Of a stretch of DNA of 64,000 nt, positions 28,716-38,707 are shown one piece after another; position 1 is the first letter of the stretch, and each line of letters opens with the position of its first letter. The notes below the pieces were generated by a model. The model had not been told where the DNA came from and searched no databases. It saw only the letters and a program-made list of their open reading frames with translations. Both the position numbers and the translations under genes were made by a program. The stretch comes from Streptomyces iranensis (lineage in GTDB: Bacteria > Actinomycetota > Actinomycetes > Streptomycetales > Streptomycetaceae), in the NCBI RefSeq assembly GCF_017874715.1, contig NZ_JAGGLR010000023.1, forward strand, positions 170,720-234,719. The letters run 5' to 3'.

Positions 28716-29401
28716 GAAGAGCCTTCCGTATGTGAATGTACCGAGGAAGGCCCGGTGAGAATGAGCAGTCGACGAACAAGAGGAACCGGACAGGCAGGAT
28801 CGCCAACCGTCACGAGCACGCAAAAGGATGAGGATAACACGAAGTGACAGCCCCGCGTCCCGAGACCGCGGCCCGGCGGTCCCGGCCTCAGTCGGCCGTC
28901 TGCCCGCCACTTCCCCCGCTTCGCCCACGCCGAAGCCTCTGGATGCACGGCTGCAGCGTGACGTGCACGGACGAGGCATTCAGCAAGGGCGCCACAGCCC
29001 TTAGCCGTGCCGGTGGCGAAGAACGGCCAGCTCCCACCCAGGAGTTGTGCAGTGGAGCGGGCGCGCCCGCTCCACCGATGACGCACCCGTGACGGCGCGA
29101 AGGCACGGCTGCGACGGCACAGGTGCGACCCTGCGGCCACCATGCCTGTGCATATAAAGGTCCGCACGCCGTGCCCGACGACACCGGCGGTGTCCCCGGT
29201 GCGCGATCCACGCATGCGGAGCGGGGCGGAGGTATCGGACCCTGCGTGGGCCGACCGCGCGTACGTTGAACTCGGCCACGGAACCCGGCCCGTCGGCCGT
29301 CGCGCGGGCGCGGGCCGTGGCCGGAAACGCGGCGGTGGCAGCGGCGATGGTGGGGGTCCCCACCGGGTGCCGGGCCGGGCCCGTCCTGGTGGGCCTGTCA
29401 G
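28716..29401. other. 686 bp without a supported gene
   Basis: This holds the helicase leader and GC-rich DNA with only spurious frames. Bases 28953-28996 resemble 25910-25953 at about 80%, the flank of the tRNA-Pro footprint. Confidence 0.45.
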
Positions 29402-30366
29402 ATGATGCCGGCCGGGCAGGACCTGATCGGTAACCCCGCCGCGGCTCAGGCGGGTGCGCTGCCCGCCGCTCAGCAATCCACCACGGCACAGCAACAGATC
29501 GCGGCACAGCAGCAGTTGACGCAGAAACCGGACGCGAAGAAGCCGGAACCGAAGCCTGTCCAGAAGTCGAAGGCCCCGCCCGCACCTCGCCCAGACCTGA
29601 AGGACGCGAAGGACACCGAGGAGCGCCCCGACAAGGGTGCGAAGAAACAGGAAGCGGCGGGCCCGCGGTCACCGGGTACGGACCCGAAGTTCCAGGCGTT
29701 GAAGAAGGACGTCGCGGTCAAGAAGCAGCGGGGTGGCGTCGAGCCACCCGCCGCCGACCGCGGAGGCCGGTGCCGCGCAGGGAGCCGCGGTGCCGCCGGC
29801 CGACGACCAGGAGGCCCGTGGCAAGACGGCGCACGCGGAGGGCATGGACGCCGCTCAGCCGAAGGAGTTCGACAAGCAGTCGTTCATCGCCGCGGTGGAG
29901 AAGGCCATCAAGGACCGGGCCCCGAAGAACCTGGACGAGGCGGACAAGTTCGGGGAGTCGGGCAAGGCAGAGGAAGTCAAGACCGCGGTCCAGGGCAAGG
30001 TCGGTGAGGGCAAGGAGGCCGCGGGCCAGGAGATCGCCGACACCACCGCCGCCACACCGGAACCGGCCCCGAATGCCAAGGAGGTCGTGCCGCTGGCGGC
30101 GGACTCGGTGCCGGGCAAACCGGGGGCCCCGAACCCGAACCAGGCCGCCCCGGACGCGTTGCCGAAGTCGGCCATGGACATGTCGGCCGGGCCGGACCAG
30201 GTCAACCAGCAGATGGCGTCGGCGCAGGCCACTGAGCAGCAGCTGTCGATGAAGAACTCGCGCGAGCCTGTGTTCGACAAGGCGGTGCGGAACAAGCCGA
30301 CGTCCACCTTCCGGAGCAGGTGCTCTACGTCCGCTACGCCCTCTCCGCCGTCAACAACACCCTGTG
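29402..30366 (+). pseudogene. Truncated, frameshifted Ala/Lys-rich protein resembling eCIS-locus proteins
   Basis: Two frames join near 29735: a Gln/Pro/Lys-rich leader (QQQIAAQQQLTQKPDAKKPE to DPKFQALKKDVAVKKQ), then ASSHPPPTAEAGAAQ, ADDQEARGKTAHAEGMDA, AVEKAIKDRAPKNLDEADKF and SAMDMSAGPDQVNQQMA. From memory this resembles the N-terminal part of large hypothetical proteins encoded in Streptomyces extracellular contractile injection (eCIS) clusters; I could not search. After NKPTS the frame breaks into an unrelated tail (PEQVLYVRYALSAVNNTL) that ends at the IS boundary. The C-terminal bulk is gone and no other eCIS gene is in the window. Confidence 0.5.
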
Positions 30367-31551
30367 AGGCTCGGTTATTCATCGCTGCTCGGTCAAACCC
30401 CCCACCCGGCGTGCAGAGAGCTGCGACCATGCTGAGATGATCGTGTCGCTTCTGTACCAGGTGACTCGACGCCTTCTCGCCGTCCCGACGGTGCTTCTAC
30501 GGCGGGATACCTCGAAGGAGGCCGAACTTCTCGTCCTGCGCCATGAAAACGCCGCGCTACGACGCCAACTACAAGGGCGAGTACGGTACGGACCCGCGGA
30601 CCGCCTGTAGTTCGCCTCTCTGTCCTCGCTAATCCCCCGCCGCCGCTGGGCAAAGGTCTTCCCCATCACGCCCGGCACGCTATTGGCTTAGCACCGCAAA
30701 CTGGTCGCCCACCGCTGGGACTACTCCCGACAACGCCGCGGTCCCGGACGGCCGCCCACGCAGGCCGCCGTCAAAGACCTCGTACTGCGCCTTGCCCGCG
30801 AGAACAGCCAATGGGGCCACCGCCGGATTCAAGGTGAACTGGCCCGGCTCGGACACCCGATCGCCGCCTCCACCGTCTGGCAGATCCTCCACACCGCAGG
30901 AATCGACCCTGCACCCCGCCGCACCGGCCCAACCTGGCGCGAGTTCCTCTCAGCGCAGGCCACCAGCCTGATCGCCTGCGACTTCCTCCACATCGACACC
31001 AGCAGCCTGCAACGCCTGTACGCCCTGATCTTCCTCGAGCACCACACCCGACGCCTGCACATCGGCGGCGTCACCGCACAGCCGACCGCGGCCTGGACCA
31101 CCCAGCAAGCCCGCAGCCTCGCCACCGACCTCGGCATACGCATGGACTCACTGCGCTTCCTCATCCGAGACCGCGACAGCAAGTACACCGACGCCTTCGA
31201 CGCCGTATTCCAAGCCGAGGACATCGAGATCATCAAGACGCCGGTCCGCGCGCCGAAAGCCAACGCCCACTGCGAACGAGTGATCTGCACCCTCCGCCGA
31301 GAAGCCCTCGACCACATACTCATCCTCGACGAAGCTCACGCCCGCCATGTCCTGGCCGAATACCAGAGGCTCTACAACGCACACCGCCCCCACCGAGCCC
31401 GACACCAACTACCTCCCCAGGCCCACCAACAACCACCTCCGGCCCTGAAACCAGCCAGCCGACGAGTCCTGCGTACCCGCATCCTCGGCGGCATGATCAA
31501 CGAGTACAGCTATGCCGCTTGACCAGGAGCGACGATTATTCGAGCCCCACA
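30364..31551 (+). mobile_element. Insertion sequence with rve-type (IS3/IS481-like) transposase
   Basis: About 1.19 kb with imperfect 26-bp inverted ends (30364-30389 with 31526-31551, sharing GTG-GGCTCG-TA-TC-TCGCT). It inserted at the end of the broken eCIS-like fragment; the stop codon of that fragment overlaps the left end. No clear target duplication is visible. Confidence 0.7.
30437..31522 (+). pseudogene. rve integrase-core transposase with two in-frame amber codons
   Basis: Reading from ATG 30437 gives one continuous transposase of about 361 codons: N-terminal helix (LVLRHENAALRRQL), HTH/linker (WGHRRIQGELARLG), then the DDE core with CDFLHIDTSS, FLIRDRDSKYTDAFDAVF and APKANAHCERVICTLRREAL. 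It is interrupted only by TAG at 30608 and TAG at 30689. Relatives have Trp at both positions (RLWFA and LAWHRKL), so both are TGG-to-TAG changes. The catalytic half could still be translated from an internal start near 31142 but would lack the DNA-binding part. Confidence 0.75.
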
Positions 31552-31809
31552 GGCCCTTATGCCTCTCGATGCAGAGAGCACCTGAATCGATGGGGTGACC
31601 CCAGGGGCCTACGGTTAACGACAGCGCGCAGGTGCGCGGTACGGCGCTGTAGGTCTACCGGATCGGGTGACGGACGAATCGGGCACGGTTGACACGTCTG
31701 CGAGTTAGGAGCACGAGGGCTCCCAGAGGGCTCCTCGTTGCTCCCTGCCAGGAAACAGTTAAGGCCGCCTCCGCTACCTGCGGAAACGGCCTCCGACCTG
31801 CGAAAACGC

Positions 31810-31886
<77 letters not shown>

Positions 31887-32114
31887 GTGCCCGTTCGGCT
31901 TGGGCTTTCCCTCGCCGACCGCGCATGAAGAACAATACCGCACTTCAGGGGGTGGTCGCTGCCACCCCGGGCGAGGATCGGGAGTCCGGCGGGACCAGCT
32001 GGGGTGTTCACCTGGTGGGGTCGGGGCATTGCACATTGTTACCCGGGGGGGGTGAGCGGGAGCGGTGTCGGTGGGGCTTGACTTGAAGTTTGGTTTAAGT
32101 TGCACGCTCGCTGC

Positions 32115-32816
32115 ATGACCTTCACCGACGTTCACACCGGGTATGGGTACGAAGATCTTCCTCGGCTGATGAGTCTGATGACCGGGGACGAGAAGCACGG
32201 GCCGGCTGCTACCTCGACGCTGGACGTGGTCTGGGTGCTTTACGACCGCGTGCTGCGGGTTTCGGCGGCGGCTGGGGATGCGCCGGAGCGGGATCGGTTT
32301 TTGTTGTCCAAGGGGCACGGGCCGATGGCGTACTACGCCGTGCTTGCCGCCAAGGGGTACATTCCCGAGTCGCTGCTGGCGGGGTTCGGGGCGTATGACT
32401 CGCCGCTCGGGCACCATCCGGATCGGGTGCTCGTGCCGGGGGTCGAGATCAGCAGTGGGTCGCTCGGGCATGGGCTGCCGTTGGCCGTGGGGAGTGCGCT
32501 CGGGTTGCGGGCGCAGGGGCTCTCCGGGGCGGCGGTGTGGGTGCTCATCGGCGATGCCGAGCTGGACGAGGGCAGCAATCACGAGGCGATCGCGTACGCC
32601 GGGGCCGTGGGGCTGGAGCGGCTGCACGCGGTCGTCGTCGACAACGCCTCCGCCAGCCATGGGCGGCCCGGGGGTATCGCCGCGCACTTCGAGGCCGCGG
32701 GGTGGTCCACGGCGACCGTGGACGGGCGTGATCACCAGACGCTGTACGAGGCGTACACCGCGCCGCACCCGGGGCGGCCGCATGTCGTGGTGGCCCGGGT
32801 CGAGGCCAAGGTCTGA
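32115..32816 (+). CDS. Transketolase N-terminal subunit (split type)
   Basis: 233 residues from ATG 32115. Thiamine-diphosphate-binding half of transketolase: SKGHGPMAYYAVLAAKGY, GSLGHGLPLAVGSALG and the TPP-motif-like stretch IGDAELDEGSNHEAI, ending FEAAGWSTATVDGRD. The next gene encodes the pyrimidine-binding/Glu half, so the two make one heteromeric enzyme as in the split transketolases of archaea and many bacteria. It transfers two-carbon ketol units between sugar phosphates, or a specialised substrate. The pair is separate from pentose-phosphate genes, so a secondary pathway is possible. Confidence 0.9.
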   Translation: MTFTDVHTGYGYEDLPRLMSLMTGDEKHGPAATSTLDVVWVLYDRVLRVSAAAGDAPERDRFLLSKGHGPMAYYAVLAAKGYIPESLLAGFGAYDSPLGHHPDRVLVPGVEISSGSLGHGLPLAVGSALGLRAQGLSGAAVWVLIGDAELDEGSNHEAIAYAGAVGLERLHAVVVDNASASHGRPGGIAAHFEAAGWSTATVDGRDHQTLYEAYTAPHPGRPHVVVARVEAKV

Positions 32817-32883
32817 TGCGATTCCCGTGCGCGATCCCAGTGCGCGATTCCAGTGCGACTCCAGTGTGAGAGGGACTGTTCTC

Positions 32884-33786
32884 ATGGACACCATGCGTGA
32901 GCGTTTCGCCTCCGTCGTCTCCCGTCTTCTCGACGACGATCCCCGGCTGGCCGTCGTGCTGGCCGAGATCGGTAAGGACGGCTTCACGGACGCGGCCCGG
33001 ACTCATCCCGACCGGGTGATCAATGTCGGAATCCGCGAGCAGCTGCTGATCGGCGTCGGCGGTGGACTGGCCCTGACCGGGATGCGGCCGATTCTGCACA
33101 CCTTCGCCAGCTTTCTGATCGAGCGGCCCTTTGAGCAGGTCAAGCTGGACTTCGGGCATCAGGGCGCGGGCGGGGTGCTGGTGAGCGCGGCCGGTTCGTA
33201 CGACTGGCCGGCGGGCGGCTACACCCATATGGCGCCCGGCGACGTGGCCCTGCTGGACACGCTCGACGGCTGGACCGTCCATGTGCCCGGCCATCCGGAC
33301 GAGGCCGAGACCCTGCTGCGGGACGCGGTCGCGGCCGGTGACGACTCGGTGTACGTACGGCTGTCGGCGCACTCCAACTCCGCCCCGCGGGACATCGTCC
33401 CCGGCCGCTTCCTGACCGTACGGGAGGGGCGCCGCGGTGTGGTGATCGCGGTCGGGCCGATGCTCGACGGCGTCCTTACGGCCGTCGAGGGGCTGGACGT
33501 CACCGTGCTCTACGCCACGACCGTACGGCCCTTCGATGAGCGGGCGGTGCGTGCCACCGCTGGGGCGGCGGTGGGCCGCGTCGACGTTGTGCTGGTCGAG
33601 CCCTATCTCGCGGGTACCTCGACCGCCGCCGTGAACGACGCGCTCGCCGATCGCCCGCATCGGGTGCTCGGCCTGGGCATTCCCCGGCGCGAGCTGCGCC
33701 GCTACGGCACGATCGACGAGCATCTCGCGGGGCAGGGGCTGGATCCGGTGGCGTTGCGCAAGCGGATCTCCGCCTTCCTGCGGTGA
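32884..33786 (+). CDS. Transketolase C-terminal subunit (split type)
   Basis: 300 residues from ATG 32884; an upstream extension of the frame overlaps the N-subunit gene and is rejected. It carries the catalytic Glu motif INVGIREQLLIGVGGGLAL, the pyrimidine-binding segment FASFLIERPFEQVKLDFG and the C-terminal transketolase domain (VVLVEPYLAGTSTAAVNDAL). It begins 68 bp after the partner gene. Both halves keep the residues needed for thiamine diphosphate chemistry. Confidence 0.9.
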   Translation: MDTMRERFASVVSRLLDDDPRLAVVLAEIGKDGFTDAARTHPDRVINVGIREQLLIGVGGGLALTGMRPILHTFASFLIERPFEQVKLDFGHQGAGGVLVSAAGSYDWPAGGYTHMAPGDVALLDTLDGWTVHVPGHPDEAETLLRDAVAAGDDSVYVRLSAHSNSAPRDIVPGRFLTVREGRRGVVIAVGPMLDGVLTAVEGLDVTVLYATTVRPFDERAVRATAGAAVGRVDVVLVEPYLAGTSTAAVNDALADRPHRVLGLGIPRRELRRYGTIDEHLAGQGLDPVALRKRISAFLR

Positions 33787-33807
33787 GGGTCCGTGCCAGC
33801 TGGTGGT

Positions 33808-34758
33808 TCAGATGTGCTTTTCCAGCCACGTCAGCAGGTCCTGCTGGACCTCGTCCCGGTTGGTCTCGTTCAGGATCTCGTGCCGGGCCCCCTGGTATCC
33901 CTTCCAGGTCAGCTCCCGCGTGCCGCCGTAGCGGAAGTCCTCCAGGAGTTCGTAGACGAGCGTCATCCCCTGGTTGCACGGATCCTCCGTGCCCACCGCC
34001 ACATGCACCGGCAGCGCGGCCGGGATACGGGCCTGGTGGCGCGGGTCGTTGATCTTACGGACGCCACGGACCCAGTCCTCGGACAGCCCGGCGCTGAACG
34101 CGAAGCCGCACCGCTCGTCCCCCGCGTACGTGGCCACCTCCGCCGCGTCGCGCGACAGCCACTCGAAGCCGGTCCGGTCCTGGATGTGCTCGTACGGGTC
34201 GTTGAACGAGGCGAAGAGGGTCGGGGTGAAGGTGGACTGCGCGTTCCGGCCCCGTTCCGCGATCTCCTGGGCGATGCCCGCCAGCGCCTCCTCGGTCTCG
34301 GTCCCCGGCAGTGAGCGGAAGGTCCCGGAGAGGATCAGCCCGGCCAGCTCCCCTCCGTACTCCTGGGCGCAGTCGCGGGCCAGCATCGAGCCCATGCTGT
34401 GGCCGAGCAGGATCAGGGGCGCACGGGGGTGCGCGGCCCGCGCGCGGTCGCCGATGGTGCGCAGGTCCGAGACGATCGCCCGCCAGCCGTCGCCCTCCTC
34501 GCCCACGACACCGAAGCCGCCGGTCGACTCGGCGGTGGCTCCGTGGCCGCGGTGGTCCGAGGCGACCACCGCATAGCCGTGGGCGGCGAGGAAGCGGGCG
34601 AACCGGTCGTAGCGCCGGGCGTGCTCCGCGGCGCCGTGGGCGATCTGGACGATCGCGCGCACGGCACCGTTCTCCGGCAGCCAGCTGTAGGTCACGACCC
34701 GCACGCCGTCGGGCGTGGGCAGATGGTCGGTGCGGTGGGTGATACCGCCGTCGGGCAT
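33808..34758 (-). CDS. Alpha/beta hydrolase, monoacylglycerol lipase-like
   Basis: 316 residues of the serine aminopeptidase S33/Hydrolase_4 family: HGAAEHARRYDRFARFLAAH, DHRGHGAT, nucleophile in LLGHSMGSMLARD, acid Asp near VGTEDPCN and His in GARHEILNE. No signal peptide, so cytoplasmic. Expected to hydrolyse monoacylglycerols or lysolipids. Convergent with the transketolase pair. Six 15-bp tandem repeats lie just upstream of its start. Confidence 0.88.
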   Translation of the reverse strand: MPDGGITHRTDHLPTPDGVRVVTYSWLPENGAVRAIVQIAHGAAEHARRYDRFARFLAAHGYAVVASDHRGHGATAESTGGFGVVGEEGDGWRAIVSDLRTIGDRARAAHPRAPLILLGHSMGSMLARDCAQEYGGELAGLILSGTFRSLPGTETEEALAGIAQEIAERGRNAQSTFTPTLFASFNDPYEHIQDRTGFEWLSRDAAEVATYAGDERCGFAFSAGLSEDWVRGVRKINDPRHQARIPAALPVHVAVGTEDPCNQGMTLVYELLEDFRYGGTRELTWKGYQGARHEILNETNRDEVQQDLLTWLEKHI

Positions 34759-34784
34759 GCCGTCTCACTCTCCTGGCTCGAATC

Positions 34785-34874
34785 GATCCGGTGCGGATGG
34801 ATCCGGTGCTGATGGTTCTGGTGCTGATGGATCTGGTGCTGATGGATCTCGTGCGAATGGATCTCGTGCGGACG
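34785..34874. repeat. Six tandem 15-bp repeats between divergent genes
   Basis: Units run GATCCGGTGCGGATG, GATCCGGTGCTGATG, GTTCTGGTGCTGATG, GATCTGGTGCTGATG, GATCTCGTGCGAATG, GATCTCGTGCGGACG. They lie 27 bp upstream of the hydrolase start and 145 bp before the amidohydrolase. Whether they bind a regulator is unknown. Confidence 0.85.
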
Positions 34875-35019
34875 GAAGCCCACTCTCCCTTTGCCGGGCC
34901 CGCAAGCCAAGGGCGTCGACGCGGTCCTGTCCTCCGGAGCGCGGGGTGTGTAACGATCAAGCGCTTGGTACCGCGTATCGACTGCCGATCCATGTAACTC
35001 CATTGCTCCAGGAGGACCG

Positions 35020-38000
35020 TTGGACTCGCACGACGCTTCGCTCTCCACCAGCTCCCCCAACTCCACCGGCTCGACCGGCGCTTCGGGTTCGCCCAACTCC
35101 CTTGATTCGACCGGCTCTTCCGGCTCCCCCGCCTCAGCAGATGTCTTCGCCCTGTCGCGGCGGCGCTTTCTGCAGGCCGCCGCCGTGGGGACCGCCGCCG
35201 CCACCGCGGCCACCCTGCCCTTCGAGGCGGCCGCCGCCGCACCGGTCCGGGCGGGCTCGCTCTCCTTCACCGCCGCCACCAACGGCGCGGCGACCCTCTC
35301 CCCGTCCGGCGACCGTCTGATCGCCGAGGTCCAGAACGTCCTGTGGTCGGTCGCCCGTAAGGGCGGCGAGGCCGTCGCGCTCACACCGGCCGATCTGGAG
35401 CCCACCCGGCCGGTGTACTCCCCCGATGGAAAGCTGCTGGCCGTATGCGCCTACCGGGGCGGCGGATTCCATGTCTGGACGCTGCGGCCCGACGGCTCCG
35501 GTTTGCGGCAGCGAACGGACGGTCCGTGGGACGACCGCGGTCCGGCGTGGTCGCCCGACGGCACCCGGATCGCCTTCGCCTCCGAGCGTGGCGGCGACCC
35601 CGTGGCGGGCAGCCCGTACCGGATCTGGGTGCTGGAGGTGGCCAGCGGTGAGCTCACCCGGCTCACCGGGGTGGACGGCCAGGACGGGCCGCTCCAGGAC
35701 GGCGCCTGGGAGGACTTCGATCCCACCTGGTCCGCGGACGGCGAGCGGGTGCTGTTCGTGCGCGGAGCGCTCGCCGGGACGACCCTGAACGCCTGTACGG
35801 TCGCCTCCGTACGGGCCGATGGCACCGGACCCGTCTCGGCCGAGCACACCGATCCCACCGCCGGCGCCCAGGTGATGACGCCGTCCGTGTCGGCAGGCGG
35901 CCACCTCGCCTATCTGCGCACCACGGCCGCTCCCGCCGCCTCCTGCACGCTGGTCGTGAACGGGGAGCCGGTGGCGATCACGGGCGATGTGCAGCCCGTG
36001 CCGCCCCGTTGGGCGTCGCGGGATGAGCTGCTGCTCACCGTGGACGGGCGGTTCCGGGTATTCCGGATGCCCTCGGCAACGCGGTCCGGCGCCGACGGAG
36101 ACGGCGGCGGAGACGGCGGCGGAGACGGAGACGCTGCCGGTGAGAGCACCGTCCGGGCCGGGCGCGCCGGTGAGGATGCCGACCGTAAGGCGCTTGCCTA
36201 CGAGGAGATCCCCTTCTCCGCCACCCTTCCCGTCGACCGGCCCCGGTACCGCGTCAAGCGGTACGACTTCGACGGTGGCGGGGCGCGGCCGGTGCGCGGG
36301 CTGCATCTGCCCGCGCTCTCTCCCGACGGCCGTAAGGTGGCCTTCGCCGCCCTCAACTCCCTCTGGGTCGCCGATGTCTCCGGCGGCCGGGCCCCGCGCC
36401 GGGTCGTACGGGCGGCCCCCACCCGGTATCTGCTGGCTCCCACCTGGACGCCCGACGGGCGCGCCCTGGTGTACGCCGACGACCGCGACGGGCTGCTGGC
36501 CGTGCGCCGCCGGGACCTGGCCTCGGGCGAGGAGACCGTGCTGGCCTCCGGCGGCCGGGTGCATCCGGCGCTCTCCCCCGACGGCAAGCGTCTCGCCAGT
36601 GTCGACATGTCGGGAAACCTGGTCCTGCGCGATCTCGACGCCGGTACGGAACGGGTGCTCGCCGCGCCGATGGGCGCCGGAGGGCTGCCCGGCCGACCGA
36701 GCTGGTCGCCCGACGGGCGCTATGTCGCCCTATGCGATCGCAATCGGCTGAACCAGCGGTTCCGCGAGGGCTACAACCTGATCCGGGTGATCGACGTCGG
36801 CACGGGTGCGGCCAGGCAGCATGCCGTCGCACCGCATACCTCCCTCTCCGACCGCTATGACTCCGGGCCGGTCTGGTCCCCCGATGGCCGCCATATGGCG
36901 CTCATCGTCGAGTCCGCCCTGTGGCTGCTGCCGGTAAGGGCGGACGGCACCCCCGACGGCGCGCCGCGCCGGCTGACCGACGAGGCCGCCGATCACCCCT
37001 CCTGGTCCGGGGACTCCCGCAGCGTCCTGTATCTGTCGGCGGGCCGACTACGGCTGCTGGACGTCAAGAGCGGCACCGCCCGGACGGTTCGTGTCCCGCT
37101 GGACCACCGGCGGCCGCGCCCCGCGGACACCGTCGTCCACGCCGGGCGGTTCTGGGACGGCACCGGCGGCGAGGGCGGCGGCGCCGGTCGTGACGGCCGT
37201 AAGGGCGGCACGGTCCGCGAGGACGTGGACATCGTGGTGCGCGGCGGGCGCATCGCGGCCGTGGAGGCGCACCGGGCCGGGCGGCCCGCGAAGCGGCGCG
37301 TCGACGCCTCCGGCCGCACCGTGATCCCCGGGCTGTGGGACGCCCACACCCACCCCTGGCAGTACACCTATGGCGGCCGTCAGACCACTCTGCAGCTCGC
37401 GTACGGCATCACCACCGCGGTCTCCCTCGGCGGGTTCGCCTATGAGCAGGCGCGCCTCAGAGAGGCCGTCACGGCGGGCGCCCTGGCCGGGCCGCGGCTG
37501 CTGGCCACCGGCGAGCTGCTGGACGGGCCGCGCGTCGCGTACAGCATGGGCCGGGCGCATCGCACCCGCGACGGTCTGCGGCGCTCTCTGGCGCGTGGTG
37601 CCGCGCTCGACTGGGACTTCGTCAAGACCTATGTGCGCGCACCGGGTTGGATCATGGAGGAGGCGGCCCGGTTCGCGCATGAGCGGCTCGGCGTGCGCAC
37701 CGGCAGCCATCTGTGCTCACCCGGCATACAGCTCGGGCAGGACCTGACGACGCATCTGCAGGCCACCCAGCGGTTGGAGTACGGCCACGCCACGACGGCG
37801 ACCGGACACTCCCAGCAGGACCTGACGGAGATCTACACCGCGACCTCCGACTTCCGGCTCATCGCCACGCCGTTCACGGCCTCGCCCCTGGTCGGGGCGG
37901 ACCCCTCACTGGCGAAGGACGAGCGGGTCACCCGGCTGATGCCGCCGTGGGACACCGCGCTCGTACGGCAGCTCGCCGGTACGCCCCCGACCTCGGACCA

Positions 38001-38460
38001 ACTGACCACGCTCCGCGTAGAAATCGGGGTCTACCAGCGGATCCTCGCCGGGGGCGGGGTGGTGGCCCTGGGGACGGACCAGCCGCTGGTGCCGGTGGGC
38101 CTCCATCTGCACATGGCGCTGCGCGCGCTGCACCGGTTCGGGCTGTCGCCGGAGGAGGCGCTGCGCACGGCGACCGTCCTCCCGGCACGGGCCTTCGGCG
38201 CCGACCGGGACCTTGGCACCCTGGAGGTCGGCAAGCTGGCGGACCTGACGGTCGTGGACGGCGATCCCTTCACGGACTTCGACACGCTGGTACGGACGGT
38301 GTCGGTGCTGCGGGGCGGGATGCCGTACGAACAGCGCGAGCTGGTCGAGTCCTTCCCGGGGGCCGGTGCCGCGGCGGCACCGCACGGGAAGTCGGCGGAC
38401 GAGTGGCTGGAGGTGGGACGGCTGCTGCGGCGTGACTCCTGCTGCTCGGTGGACGGCTGA
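35020..38460 (+). CDS. Tat-exported TolB-propeller/amidohydrolase fusion
   Basis: 1146 residues from TTG 35020, supported by GGAGG at 35011-35015. After a Ser/Thr/Gly-rich leader comes a twin-arginine signal (SRRRFLQAAAVG, residues 46-57) and an Ala-rich h-region. Residues ~85-700 form WD40/PD40 (TolB-like) propeller repeats, seen as repeated WSPDG/LSPDGR motifs. Residues ~705-1125 form an amidohydrolase barrel with metal-binding His776 and His778 (DAHTH), later His residues in GSHLCSPG and YGHATTATGHS, and Asp in LGTDQPLVPVG. Such fusions are secreted, metal-dependent hydrolases of uncertain substrate (peptide or imidazolone-like). A Cys-Cys pair lies near the end. Confidence 0.9.
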   Translation: MDSHDASLSTSSPNSTGSTGASGSPNSLDSTGSSGSPASADVFALSRRRFLQAAAVGTAAATAATLPFEAAAAAPVRAGSLSFTAATNGAATLSPSGDRLIAEVQNVLWSVARKGGEAVALTPADLEPTRPVYSPDGKLLAVCAYRGGGFHVWTLRPDGSGLRQRTDGPWDDRGPAWSPDGTRIAFASERGGDPVAGSPYRIWVLEVASGELTRLTGVDGQDGPLQDGAWEDFDPTWSADGERVLFVRGALAGTTLNACTVASVRADGTGPVSAEHTDPTAGAQVMTPSVSAGGHLAYLRTTAAPAASCTLVVNGEPVAITGDVQPVPPRWASRDELLLTVDGRFRVFRMPSATRSGADGDGGGDGGGDGDAAGESTVRAGRAGEDADRKALAYEEIPFSATLPVDRPRYRVKRYDFDGGGARPVRGLHLPALSPDGRKVAFAALNSLWVADVSGGRAPRRVVRAAPTRYLLAPTWTPDGRALVYADDRDGLLAVRRRDLASGEETVLASGGRVHPALSPDGKRLASVDMSGNLVLRDLDAGTERVLAAPMGAGGLPGRPSWSPDGRYVALCDRNRLNQRFREGYNLIRVIDVGTGAARQHAVAPHTSLSDRYDSGPVWSPDGRHMALIVESALWLLPVRADGTPDGAPRRLTDEAADHPSWSGDSRSVLYLSAGRLRLLDVKSGTARTVRVPLDHRRPRPADTVVHAGRFWDGTGGEGGGAGRDGRKGGTVREDVDIVVRGGRIAAVEAHRAGRPAKRRVDASGRTVIPGLWDAHTHPWQYTYGGRQTTLQLAYGITTAVSLGGFAYEQARLREAVTAGALAGPRLLATGELLDGPRVAYSMGRAHRTRDGLRRSLARGAALDWDFVKTYVRAPGWIMEEAARFAHERLGVRTGSHLCSPGIQLGQDLTTHLQATQRLEYGHATTATGHSQQDLTEIYTATSDFRLIATPFTASPLVGADPSLAKDERVTRLMPPWDTALVRQLAGTPPTSDQLTTLRVEIGVYQRILAGGGVVALGTDQPLVPVGLHLHMALRALHRFGLSPEEALRTATVLPARAFGADRDLGTLEVGKLADLTVVDGDPFTDFDTLVRTVSVLRGGMPYEQRELVESFPGAGAAAAPHGKSADEWLEVGRLLRRDSCCSVDG

Positions 38461-38707
38461 GGGTGACGGGGGGGTGGGGCGGGGGCTTCGGTCCCCTGCC
38501 CGCCCCGGCTTCGGTCCCCGGCCCGCCTCGGCTCCGGTCCCCGCCTCGGCTCCGGTCCCCGGCCCGGTCCCGCCTCCGCCCCGCCCCGCTCCCCCGGTCC
38601 GCTGGGCCTCGTACTCACGCCGGGCCCCCGGCCCGCGCTCCCGCCGAGGCCATGCAGAGCCAGGTGTGCGGATAGGTCACCGGGGGGGGATCACCGGGGG
38701 ACGTCGG

